64,000 nucleotides of DNA. Origin: Deltaproteobacteria bacterium (GTDB lineage: Bacteria; Myxococcota_A; UBA796; GCA-2862545). The stretch covers positions 40,715 through 104,714 of the forward strand of contig SBGP01000005.1 in the NCBI GenBank assembly GCA_006226595.1, read 5' to 3'. The position numbers and the translations under genes are program-made. A model generated the notes under the pieces. It had not been told where the DNA came from, searched no databases, and saw nothing but the letters and a program-made list of their open reading frames with translations. Positions 17,985-27,096 of this stretch are shown piece after piece. Each line of letters opens with the position of its first letter. Position 1 is the first letter of the stretch.

Positions 17985-18331
17985 TGCGCACCCTCTTCAG
18001 CCTCGCGGCTCTCCTCCTCTGCACCCCGGCCCTCGCCCAGGACGTCGGCTTCGTCCAGGAGGACGTCGTCGCCAAGCGCTTCCCCGATGCGGAAGTCGAC
18101 GGGCCCAGCCTGGTCAAGGGCGCCCGAGTCACCGTGCTCGTTCGCGAGGAGGACCGGGTCCGGGTTCGCGCCGGCACCACCTATGGCTGGGTCGCGGCCA
18201 GCGTGATCGCGGACACCGCACCGGAAGGCACGGCGCCCCCGGCGAGCTTTGACTCCGCGGCGCTCGAGGCGCTGCTCAAGCAGGCCGAGGCGTCGAAGAT
18301 GACCGACGGCACGATGAGCGCGCCGCGCTAG
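17984..18331 (+). CDS. Small secreted SH3-like protein
   Basis: The 115-residue product has a signal peptide (LFSLAALLLCTPALAQ) and a bacterial SH3-like core: LVKGARVTVLVREEDRVRVR and GTTYGWVAASVI. The C-terminus is a short helix. It shares one base with the mlaD stop (TGATG), so it is translationally coupled. It may bind cell wall or the Mla complex in the periplasm. It converges on the next gene with a 4-nt overlap (CTAG). Confidence 0.72.
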   Translation: MRTLFSLAALLLCTPALAQDVGFVQEDVVAKRFPDAEVDGPSLVKGARVTVLVREEDRVRVRAGTTYGWVAASVIADTAPEGTAPPASFDSAALEALLKQAEASKMTDGTMSAPR

Positions 18332-18549
18332 TCCTCTTCGTCGCCCTCGACGTAGATCAGCCGCCAGCCGTAGAGGCAGGCGGCGCCCCACACGCCGGTG
18401 AACAGGCCAACGCCGAGACGCTGCCCGAACGGAAGCGCGTCCTCGGGAATGGCGAACACCGCGATGAGCGTCCCGACCACGGTGCACGCGGCGAGGATGA
18501 ACAGCAGGGTGGCAGCGCTGTGCTGCCCGTAGAGCTTCTCTTCGGCCAT
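18328..18549 (-). CDS. Small membrane protein, 73 aa
   Basis: The product has two hydrophobic segments (about 11-33 and 44-62) and an acidic C-terminal tail (YVEGDEED). The ATG at 18549 is clear. I do not recognise a family; it looks like a small inner-membrane hairpin protein. Its end overlaps the SH3-like gene's end. It stands 61 bp from the end of the MBL hydrolase gene. Confidence 0.6.
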   Translation of the reverse strand: MAEEKLYGQHSAATLLFILAACTVVGTLIAVFAIPEDALPFGQRLGVGLFTGVWGAACLYGWRLIYVEGDEED

Positions 18550-18610
18550 GTGTACAGGTATCTCAGCATGCGGGGCCGCGGGCAGCGCGCAACGATCTGC
18601 TTCGGCCGGA

Positions 18611-19567
18611 TCAGCCGAACAGGCTCATCTGCACCGGAGAGACGGGGACTGGCGTCTCGGCTCGCGGCTCGGGGCGGGACTCGCGACGTCGCTGGCGACG
18701 CGGCAGCGGTGCGGGCTTCTGCACCCGGTCGAGCGGCACGTCCGCCTTGATTGGCGCCAACGTCTCGGCCTGCTTGCCGCAGTGCAGCCGCACATCGTGA
18801 CGACGGGCCCGAACCACGGCCTGATCCGCGGCGAGGAGCGCGCGCTCGGGACGGTTGTTCTCCTCGGAGAGGTGCGCGAGCACGACCTCCTTGAGACGCC
18901 CGACGCTCACCGCACGCTCGAGCATCTCCGCGGCCTGCTCGTTCGAGAGGTGGCCGTGCGGGCTGCGAATGCGCTGCTTGAGCTGCCAGGGATAGGGGCC
19001 GTCCATGAGCAGCTCGACGTCGTGGTTGAACTCGACGACGGCTACGTCCAGGGAGGCGAGCTTGGCCTCGACCAGGCGGGTGCTGCGTCCGAGGTCGGTG
19101 ATCACGCCCGCCCGTGCTCCGCCGCTGGAGACGGCGTAGGCGACCGGATCGACCCCGTCGTGGGGCACGGCGGTGGGCTCGATGGTCAGGCTGCCGATCT
19201 GGAAGTGGCGACCCGGCTCGACGCGCTCCACGCGCTTGGGCATGACGCGGTCAGAGAGACGCTGGGCGGTACCGCGGGTCATGTAGAAGGGGATGCGGTT
19301 TCCGCTCTTCTGCAGGATGCGGTCGTCGAGGACCCGGGCTGCGGCGACGTGATCGCTGTGCTCGTGCGTGACGACCACCGCCGAGATCGGGGCATCCGCG
19401 AGACCGATCTGTGCCATGCGGCTGAGGATCTGGCGTGTGGAGATGCCGCAGTCCACGAGCACGCCGCTGCGTCCGTCTCCGATGTAGGTGCAGTTGCCGC
19501 GGCTGCCAGAGGCAAGCACCGCGACGATGAGCTGGTCGTGGAAGAGCGCGTTGTGGAGGGCGGACAT
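18611..19567 (-). CDS. Metallo-beta-lactamase fold hydrolase (YycJ/WalJ-like)
   Basis: The 318-residue protein has VLASGSRGNCTYIG, VDCGISTRQ, and the metal motif THEHSDH, followed by HDGVDPVAY, EFNHDVELL and the C-terminal HLSEENN. These match the YycJ/WalJ family of MBL proteins, believed to be DNA exonucleases in other bacteria. A basic Pro/Arg-rich tail (RRQRRRESRPEPR) of about 40 residues is an extra feature. The open frame continues upstream to 20233 but that part is antisense to a lipoprotein gene; the true start is the ATG at 19567 with AAGGA before it. Confidence 0.87.
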   Translation of the reverse strand: MSALHNALFHDQLIVAVLASGSRGNCTYIGDGRSGVLVDCGISTRQILSRMAQIGLADAPISAVVVTHEHSDHVAAARVLDDRILQKSGNRIPFYMTRGTAQRLSDRVMPKRVERVEPGRHFQIGSLTIEPTAVPHDGVDPVAYAVSSGGARAGVITDLGRSTRLVEAKLASLDVAVVEFNHDVELLMDGPYPWQLKQRIRSPHGHLSNEQAAEMLERAVSVGRLKEVVLAHLSEENNRPERALLAADQAVVRARRHDVRLHCGKQAETLAPIKADVPLDRVQKPAPLPRRQRRRESRPEPRAETPVPVSPVQMSLFG

Positions 19568-19610
19568 GGTGTCCTTCTCGGGGAGGGCAGGGGGAGGGGA
19601 TCCGGGAGGA

Positions 19611-20270
19611 TCAGCGAGTGAGGAGCAGGCGGCGCTCGAGCTCGTCGATGTAGGCGGCGAGCTGGGGGGTCGGAGTGAGGGAGTGGGCGGCCTGAGCGAG
19701 CTCGAGGGCGTCGGAGACGTCACCCTGGGCTTCGGCCGCCACGGCGCGGGTCTGGAGCCCACGAGAGCTATCAGGAGAGGCTTGCGGGTAGACGCGTCGC
19801 TCGACGAGACCCGAGGGGGCCAGCTGCTCGGTGACGTCGGCGACGAGCTCGTCCTCGAGCGCGCGATGCAGCGGGCCGCGACGCGTGGGTAGGGCGGCGG
19901 TACTGTCGCCGGCGGTGCCGATGAGCCGGCCGACGGACTCTCCCTCGGCCTCGACGACGAGGAGCACGCTGCTGCGGCCTTCCCAGCCGTGAGTACGGTG
20001 GCCGTCGCTCTGGATCGACACGGTCGGCACCATGCTCTCGCTGCATCCCACCACCGCGACGCGCGTGGTGGAGAGGGGATCGACGACGATCTCGGGGTGG
20101 CTTCCCAGCTCGCGGGTGATGCCCTGAGCGACCCCGCGACACGCCGGATCGCCGGCCACCACCGCCACTCGCCGCGTGTCGACCTCGACGGCCGCCTGCG
20201 ACGGCACCGCCACGGTGACCGTCTTCGCGGCACAACCGGTGGCGAGCAGGAGTGGGAAGAGAAGCCTCAT
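19611..20270 (-). CDS. Lipoprotein, hypothetical
   Basis: The 219-residue product has a lipobox (LLATGCAAK). The body contains VAVVAGDPACRGVAQGITRE, which resembles the substrate-type repeats of bacterial CsgG or TolB-like lipoproteins, and ends in a helix pair (SDALELAQAAHSLTPTPQLA) resembling a TPR. It is 43 bp upstream of the MBL gene and divergent from pfk. The function is unknown. Confidence 0.62.
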   Translation of the reverse strand: MRLLFPLLLATGCAAKTVTVAVPSQAAVEVDTRRVAVVAGDPACRGVAQGITRELGSHPEIVVDPLSTTRVAVVGCSESMVPTVSIQSDGHRTHGWEGRSSVLLVVEAEGESVGRLIGTAGDSTAALPTRRGPLHRALEDELVADVTEQLAPSGLVERRVYPQASPDSSRGLQTRAVAAEAQGDVSDALELAQAAHSLTPTPQLAAYIDELERRLLLTR

Positions 20271-20341
20271 ATCACCAGAGTAGCCGCTGTCCGGGGCGAT
20301 GGAAAGGCGCACGCGATACCCTCTGCGCCGGAGGTGAGGGA

Positions 20342-21430
20342 ATGGGACGACGAGTCGGCATCCTCACGGGTGGCGGCGACGCGCCCGGACTCAACGCGGT
20401 GATCCGTGCATTCGTGAAGCGAGGGGCCGGACAGCTGGGTTGGGACGTGGTCGGAATCGAAGATTCCTTCGACGGTCTGATGGACCGCCCGCGCCGCGTC
20501 CACCACCTGACGCCCGTCAGCTGCCAGGGACTGCTTCATCGCGGAGGCACGATCCTCGGAACGACGAATCGGGGCGATCCGTTCGCGTTTCCATCCGCGG
20601 ATGGGCCTCGCGATCGCCGGCGCGATCTCGTCGAGGGTGTGAAGGCCGAGGGCCTCGAGGGTCTGGTCGTGATCGGCGGAGACGGCAGCCAGGCCATCGG
20701 TCTGCGGGTCATGGAGGAGCTTGGCATTCCCGTGATCGGCGTGCCCAAGACGATCGACAACGACCTGTCGGCTACCGACCTCACCTTCGGCTTCCAGTCG
20801 GCGGTGGACGTCGCCACGGATGCGCTCGATCGCCTTCACACCACCGCCGAGTCTCACGACCGAGTGATGTTCCTCGAGGTGATGGGCCGAGATGCCGGAC
20901 ACATCGCGCTTCACGCCGGTCTCGCCGGCGGCGCCGACGTGATCCTGCTGCCCGAGATCCCCTACGATCCGCACGAGGTCGCGGAGAAGGTCCGTCGCCG
21001 CAAGGCCCGTGGGCGCCCGTTCTCGCTGATCGTCGTCGCGGAGGGCGCGCTGCCGGCGCGCGAGGATGGCAGCGCGGTGCCCCATGATCAGGTGAAGCCT
21101 CGCCTCAAGCGAGGCGGAGGAGCCGCTGCGATCGCCATGGCCCAGCTGGAAGGCCTGGTCGATGCCGAGATGCGCCACACCGTGCTCGGCCACATCCAGC
21201 GAGGCGGATCGCCGGTCCCGTTCGACCGCATCCTGGCCACCCGCTTTGGGGTGGCGGCGGTCGACCTCGTGGCGGAAGACCGCTGGGGCGAGATGGTGCG
21301 TCTGCAGAACGGCAAGGTGGGCGGTGTACCGATCCGCGAGGCGATTGCCACCTACCGTCTCGTCGACGTGCACGGCGAGATGATGCGCACGGCTCGCGCG
21401 GTTGGTGTCGAGTTCGGAGAGCGCGGATGA
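20342..21430 (+). CDS. pfkA: 6-phosphofructokinase
   Basis: The 362-residue enzyme phosphorylates fructose 6-phosphate in glycolysis. It has LTGGGDAPGLNAVI at the start, GGDGSQAIG (Gly at the position that is Asp in PPi-dependent enzymes), VPKTIDND with catalytic Asp, VMFLEVMGRDAGHIA, and HIQRGG. The GGDGS motif fits ATP use, whereas the Lys in PKTIDND is the residue found in PPi-type enzymes; this G/K mix belongs to the mixed group of PFKs. It starts an operon with folE-like, radical SAM and phosphoesterase genes (4-nt overlap). The ATG at 20342 follows GAGGTGAGGG. Confidence 0.93.
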   Translation: MGRRVGILTGGGDAPGLNAVIRAFVKRGAGQLGWDVVGIEDSFDGLMDRPRRVHHLTPVSCQGLLHRGGTILGTTNRGDPFAFPSADGPRDRRRDLVEGVKAEGLEGLVVIGGDGSQAIGLRVMEELGIPVIGVPKTIDNDLSATDLTFGFQSAVDVATDALDRLHTTAESHDRVMFLEVMGRDAGHIALHAGLAGGADVILLPEIPYDPHEVAEKVRRRKARGRPFSLIVVAEGALPAREDGSAVPHDQVKPRLKRGGGAAAIAMAQLEGLVDAEMRHTVLGHIQRGGSPVPFDRILATRFGVAAVDLVAEDRWGEMVRLQNGKVGGVPIREAIATYRLVDVHGEMMRTARAVGVEFGERG

Positions 21431-21930
21431 CCGCCGAGGAAGCCGTTCGCGCGTTGATCGAGGCTCTCGGCTGGCAGGACCCGGAGCTCGCCCACACGCC
21501 GGAGCGCGTGGCGGAGTTCCTGCGCGAGTACTCTCCGACCGAGGTTCCCCCGATCAGCTGCTTTCCGCATGCGGACGACGGCGTCGTGCTGCTTCGGGAG
21601 CTGCCGTACTACTCGCTGTGCGTCCACCATCTGGTGCCGTTCTTCGGCACCGCGACGGTGGCGTATGTCCCGGATGGGCGAGTCGCTGGGCTGTCCGGCA
21701 TTGCGAGGACCCTCCAGGCCCTCGCTCGCCGTCCTCAGCTCCAGGAACGCCTGGCCGCCGAACTGGCCGACCGCCTCGTGGCGGACACCGGGGCGAGGGC
21801 GCTGGTGGTTCGCCTGCGTGCGCGACAGATGTGCATGGAGATGCGCGGTGCGCACTCGACGGGAGAGGTGGAGGTCATCGCGCAGCGCGGTGCCGTAACG
21901 GATGCCCTCCTTCGGTCGTCCGAGCGCTAG
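21427..21930 (+). CDS. GTP cyclohydrolase I-like protein with altered active site
   Basis: The 167-residue protein has the FolE zinc and substrate motif YYSLCVHHLVPFFGTATVAY and the second zinc Cys in RQMCMEMRG. GTP cyclohydrolase I makes 7,8-dihydroneopterin triphosphate for folate and pterins. In this copy the His that precedes the second zinc Cys (HxC in E. coli and human enzymes) is Gln (QMC), and the protein is about 50 residues shorter than E. coli FolE because the N-terminal helices are reduced. It may use a different mechanism or substrate. It overlaps pfk by 4 nt and the radical SAM gene follows within 10 bp. Confidence 0.82.
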   Translation: MTAEEAVRALIEALGWQDPELAHTPERVAEFLREYSPTEVPPISCFPHADDGVVLLRELPYYSLCVHHLVPFFGTATVAYVPDGRVAGLSGIARTLQALARRPQLQERLAAELADRLVADTGARALVVRLRARQMCMEMRGAHSTGEVEVIAQRGAVTDALLRSSER

Positions 21931-21939
21931 GAGGTCGCG

Positions 21940-22797
21940 CTGTACCGTCGACTCGAGCTCCCGCTCCTGCACATGGACACCCTGTGGCTGCAGGTGACGG
22001 GCACGCTGTGCAACATCGCCTGCAAGCACTGCTTCATCAGCTGCGGACCCAAGGTGGACCGCCACAAGATGCTCACGCGGGAGGCGTGCGTCGCCGCCAT
22101 GGACGACGCGGTGGCACGAGGATGCCGCGAGATCTGGTTCACGGGGGGGGAGCCATTCCTGCACCCCGAGATCCTCGACGTCCTCGACGCAGCACTTGCG
22201 CGCGCTCCGGTGGGCATCCTCACCAACGGCATGCTCATCGATGAGGACCTCGCGACCGCGCTCGGTGAGCGGTTCCGCGATGCGCCTTACAACCTCGAGG
22301 TTCGCGTGTCGCTCGATGGGGCCACGGCCGAGGCCAACGACCGCATCCGTGGCAAGGGCGTCTTCGAGGCGACCCGCGAGGGCATTCGCCGGCTCGCGGC
22401 CGCGGGTGTGGAGCTCATCGTGGCGATCAGCGTGCTCGACGACAACGCACCCGAGCGTGAGGAGTTCGTGGGGCTGCTTCGCGAGCTGGGGGTGCCCCGT
22501 CCGCGCGTGAAGTGGATTCCGGTGTTTCGCATGGGGCGCGAGGCGGGACGTCAGCGAGCCTACGAGCCCTGGGAGGTCCTGGCGGCCGAAGATCTCGCCG
22601 CGGAAGACGCAGCTGTGCGGCTGATGTGCGGCACAGGACGCACGGTGACCAGCGAGGGCGTGTTCCCGTGCCCGATCCTGATCAACGAGCCCGCGTACAA
22701 GCTGGGCTCGGCGCTTGGCGAGGCCATGGGCGCGGCACCGGTGGACCATCCGGCGTGCGCCACCTGCTGGCAGGAGTCGTTTTCGTGCTCGACCTAG
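21940..22797 (+). CDS. Radical SAM protein
   Basis: The protein has the CxxxCxxC cluster motif in CNIACKHCF, the GGEPF motif (WFTGGEPFLHPEI) and a C-terminal Cys-rich region (LMCGTGRT, VFPCPIL, ACATCWQESFSC) that resembles a partial SPASM domain able to hold an auxiliary Fe-S cluster. The first clear ATG is at 21973, but a GAGG site at 21931 and the in-frame CTG at 21940 would give an N-terminus of LYRRLELPLLHMDTLWL, so I use CTG with caution. It follows the folE-like gene. The substrate is not predictable; QueE is unlikely because the cluster spacing is wrong. Confidence 0.85.
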   Translation: MYRRLELPLLHMDTLWLQVTGTLCNIACKHCFISCGPKVDRHKMLTREACVAAMDDAVARGCREIWFTGGEPFLHPEILDVLDAALARAPVGILTNGMLIDEDLATALGERFRDAPYNLEVRVSLDGATAEANDRIRGKGVFEATREGIRRLAAAGVELIVAISVLDDNAPEREEFVGLLRELGVPRPRVKWIPVFRMGREAGRQRAYEPWEVLAAEDLAAEDAAVRLMCGTGRTVTSEGVFPCPILINEPAYKLGSALGEAMGAAPVDHPACATCWQESFSCST

Positions 22798-23585
22798 GTT
22801 CGTTCGACAAGGTGGCGCTGTTCGGGGGGGTGTACAACAACTGGCTGGCGCTCGAAGCCACGGTTGCGGATGCGCGGCGTCGCGGGGCGCAGGCGGTGGT
22901 ATTCCTCGGCGATGCGGGAGGCTTCGGTCCTCACCCCAATCGCAGCGTCGAAGGACTTCGCTCTCTCCCCATCCATGCGATTCAGGGCAACTACGACGAC
23001 AGCGTCGGCCAGGGTCTCGAGGACTGCCAGTGCGGCTATACCGACCCTCGGGACAATCATTTCGCCCAGATCAGCTACGACTACACGCTGGCCAACACCT
23101 CGGCAGAGCACCGTGAGTGGCTGAGGGGCCTTCCCGTCCGAGGCGAGCTGAAGGTCGGTGGCAAGCGTGTGCGCTTGTGTCACGGCTCTCCGCGAAGGGT
23201 GAACGAGTTCCTGTGGGAGAGCACGACTCCCGCCGGCTTCATCGACCACCTGTGCCGTGAGGAGGACGTCGATCTCATCGCGTGCACGCACACCGGCATC
23301 CACTGGGAGCGTCGCCTGGCTGACGGTCGTGGGGTGGTGAACGTCGGCGCGATTGGTCGTCCTCCGAACGACGGCAAGCGGACCGTCTGGTACAGCCTGC
23401 TCGAGGCCGGACCCAACGGCATCGAGAACCGGTTCGTGGCCGTGGACTACGACTGGGAGCGCCTGGCCCGGGAGATGACCGGGGAGGGATTGCCCCCGGA
23501 GTTCGTGGAGACGATTCGCACGGGCTGGTGGACGACCTGCCTGGAGATCCTGCCGGGGCGCGAGCGCGCGCGCGGACACCACTAG
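22785..23585 (+). CDS. Metallophosphoesterase-like protein lacking the first metal motif
   Basis: The 266-residue protein has the calcineurin-like motifs FLGDAGGFG, QGNYDDS, LCHGSPR and THTGIHW, then VVNVGAIGRP. The first motif, normally DxHGN, reads GGVYNNW, so the first metal-binding Asp and His are replaced by Gly and Tyr. This would remove ligands for one metal ion; activity may be altered or lost. The GTG at 22785 has AGGAG 8 nt before it and overlaps the radical SAM gene by 13 nt. It is the last gene of the pfk operon. Confidence 0.8.
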   Translation: MLDLGSFDKVALFGGVYNNWLALEATVADARRRGAQAVVFLGDAGGFGPHPNRSVEGLRSLPIHAIQGNYDDSVGQGLEDCQCGYTDPRDNHFAQISYDYTLANTSAEHREWLRGLPVRGELKVGGKRVRLCHGSPRRVNEFLWESTTPAGFIDHLCREEDVDLIACTHTGIHWERRLADGRGVVNVGAIGRPPNDGKRTVWYSLLEAGPNGIENRFVAVDYDWERLAREMTGEGLPPEFVETIRTGWWTTCLEILPGRERARGHH

Positions 23586-23708
23586 GCTGCGGGGACCTGC
23601 CGGACCGGCGCAGAGCCCACGGACGTGCGTCGGTGGACGTCGGGCGAGCTCGGCTTTTTCGATCAAAGGCGACGAGATTCCGGCTAGGCTGATGAACTCG
23701 GAGGCTCC

Positions 23709-25547
<1,839 letters not shown>

Positions 25548-25637
25548 CACGGGCAAGGTCGAGGCCCCTTAGAGTGGTCCGTTGCGCGACCGTTCTCGGT
25601 TTGGTGTGTTGGGGCGACGGTGCTTCGGGTCTGGTAG

Positions 25638-26190
25638 GCCCTCTGACCCGGGGCTCTGACTCTCTGTCGGAGTGCCATACGACCTGCGCTCCGACCTAGT
25701 CCCAGAGTCATGCTCCGACCGGGCTCGAAAGCCGTACTCCGACCCGGTGCCAGACCTTCCCGCCGACCCCGGTGCCAGCCCTTCCCTCCGAGCTGGTGCC
25801 AGAGCCATTCTCCGACCGGGTGCCAGACCTTCACTCCGACCCCGTGCCAGACCTTCCCTCCGGCGCGGTGCCAGACCTTCCCTCCGACGCGGTGCCAGAC
25901 CTTCCCTCCGGCGCGGTGCCAGACCTTCCCTCCGACGCGGTGCCAGAGCCATGCTCCCACCTAGCGCCGGAGTTGTGTTCCGACCCGCTGCGAGAGCCGG
26001 ACTCCAGCTCAGTGCCAGACCTCCACTACGACCCGGTGCCAGAGCCATGCCCTGATCACTTGCGGGAGTCGTACTCCGACCCGGTGTCAGAGCTGTGCTC
26101 CGACCGGGTGCCAGACCTACGCTCCGACCCAGTGCCTGAGCCGTGCCCCGACTCGGGGCCAGAGCACGGGCGGGGCCAGGGCACCGGCCT
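25638..26190. repeat. Tandem repeat array 2 (24-bp period) in a convergent gap
   Basis: The 705-bp gap between two convergent lipoprotein genes is mostly filled by 24-bp units with CCAGACCTTCCCTCCGAC and variants such as CCAGAGCCATTCTCCGAC. Compared with array 1 over the 18-base segment CCAGAGCTTGGGTCGGAG, the commonest unit differs at six places and every change is G to C. The left edge carries CTCTGACCCGGGGCTCTGAC. Copies near 25780-25935 are the most regular; those to the right are degenerate. Long open frames across it are artefacts of the repeat period. I see no gene in the gap. Confidence 0.9.
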
Positions 26191-26252
26191 GTCCTGGCGT
26201 CCAGAGTTCGCCGGACCTACGCGCGCTCGGTCTCCTCCGCGATGCTGCGGCG

Positions 26253-26996
26253 CTAGTTCGGGATCCACACCGCGAGGTCGAACGACAGATCTTGCGACTG
26301 CCGGGACGACTGATGGACGGACGCCGCGAGCACGTTCGTCCCTTCGATGGCCGCCAGCGTGTCGATGGTGAAGCGCTGGCGCTCGTCGCGGCCCTCGGCG
26401 TCCGCGAGGGCGAGTGTGTCCGTCGCCGGCGTGCCTGCGGGAAGGTTGTGGTGTACGACCTCTGTCCCGTTCAGGTAGACGGCGATGCCGTCGTCCACGT
26501 ACAGATCGAGGATCAGCTCCGCGGGCAGGGGGGCGCTCAGCTGGAAGTCGCCCATGAATGCGACGCGCGTGATCCGCTGTCCGGGTGAGCCACCGTCATA
26601 GAGCACGGTGGCTTCATCGCCGTCCCCGTAGCCCAGCTGTCCGGGGCCAGACGGCCAGTTCTGGTAGGGGTAGCCCTCGTCCAGCCAGAAGCTCGGCGGG
26701 TCGCTGGCGTCCAGGTAGTGCCACGTCGACCCGAAGGGCAGGATCTCCGTGCCGTCGATGGGTGGCAGGTCGGTATCTTCGCCCCCCGTGTCGCCCGCCT
26801 CGTCGACGACTCCATCGCAGTCGTTGTCGATGCCATCGAACTGCTCGGCTAGATCCGGCGACACCGCGTCGTTGGCGTCATCGCAGTCGTCAGGCCACAG
26901 GCTACCGTCGCCGTCGAGGTCCAACCGTTCGCGGGTCTGCTTCGGGCCGATCAGGCAGCCGGAGAGCACGAGCAGGATCAGGGGAAGTGGTCTCAT
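26253..26996 (-). CDS. MopE-type lipoprotein with jelly-roll-like domain
   Basis: The 247-residue product has a lipobox (LVLSGCLIG), a short metal-binding stretch (LDGDGSLWPDDCDDANDAV and DGIDNDCDGVVDEAGD), and a C-terminal beta-rich domain with RVAFMGDFQLSAPLPAELIL, VDDGIAVYLNGTEV and FTIDTLAAIEGTNVLAASV. This region looks like a carbohydrate-binding or lectin-like fold often seen attached to secreted esterases and nucleases. It converges on the beta-helix lipoprotein across array 2; both have MopE motifs but are otherwise different. Confidence 0.75.
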   Translation of the reverse strand: MRPLPLILLVLSGCLIGPKQTRERLDLDGDGSLWPDDCDDANDAVSPDLAEQFDGIDNDCDGVVDEAGDTGGEDTDLPPIDGTEILPFGSTWHYLDASDPPSFWLDEGYPYQNWPSGPGQLGYGDGDEATVLYDGGSPGQRITRVAFMGDFQLSAPLPAELILDLYVDDGIAVYLNGTEVVHHNLPAGTPATDTLALADAEGRDERQRFTIDTLAAIEGTNVLAASVHQSSRQSQDLSFDLAVWIPN

Positions 26997-27046
26997 CGCG
27001 GGCTAGCCTACCTGCCTCCCGCGCGGAGGCAAAGCCACAAAACACA

Positions 27047-27072
27047 ACGGCCCCACCCGAGGGTGAGGCCGT
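27047..27072 (-). terminator. Rho-independent terminator after the actABCDEF operon
   Basis: On the minus strand ACGGCC and GGCCGT pair around an inner CACC/GGTG stem with one mismatch and a short loop, followed by a T-rich stretch (27046 downwards). It lies 25 bp past the actF stop and would end the complex III transcript. Confidence 0.75.
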
Positions 27073-27096
27073 CTGACGTCCGGGATGGGAGAGGGC

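Noticed and set aside
21940..22797. QueE (7-carboxy-7-deazaguanine synthase) for the radical SAM gene
   Set aside because: QueE usually has a longer first cluster spacing and no C-terminal Cys-rich region; this one has CxxxCxxC and extra cysteines.
25672..26371. Open frames across array 2 as protein-coding genes
   Set aside because: The frames exist on both strands because the repeat period is a multiple of three; no start signal or protein-like domain is seen.
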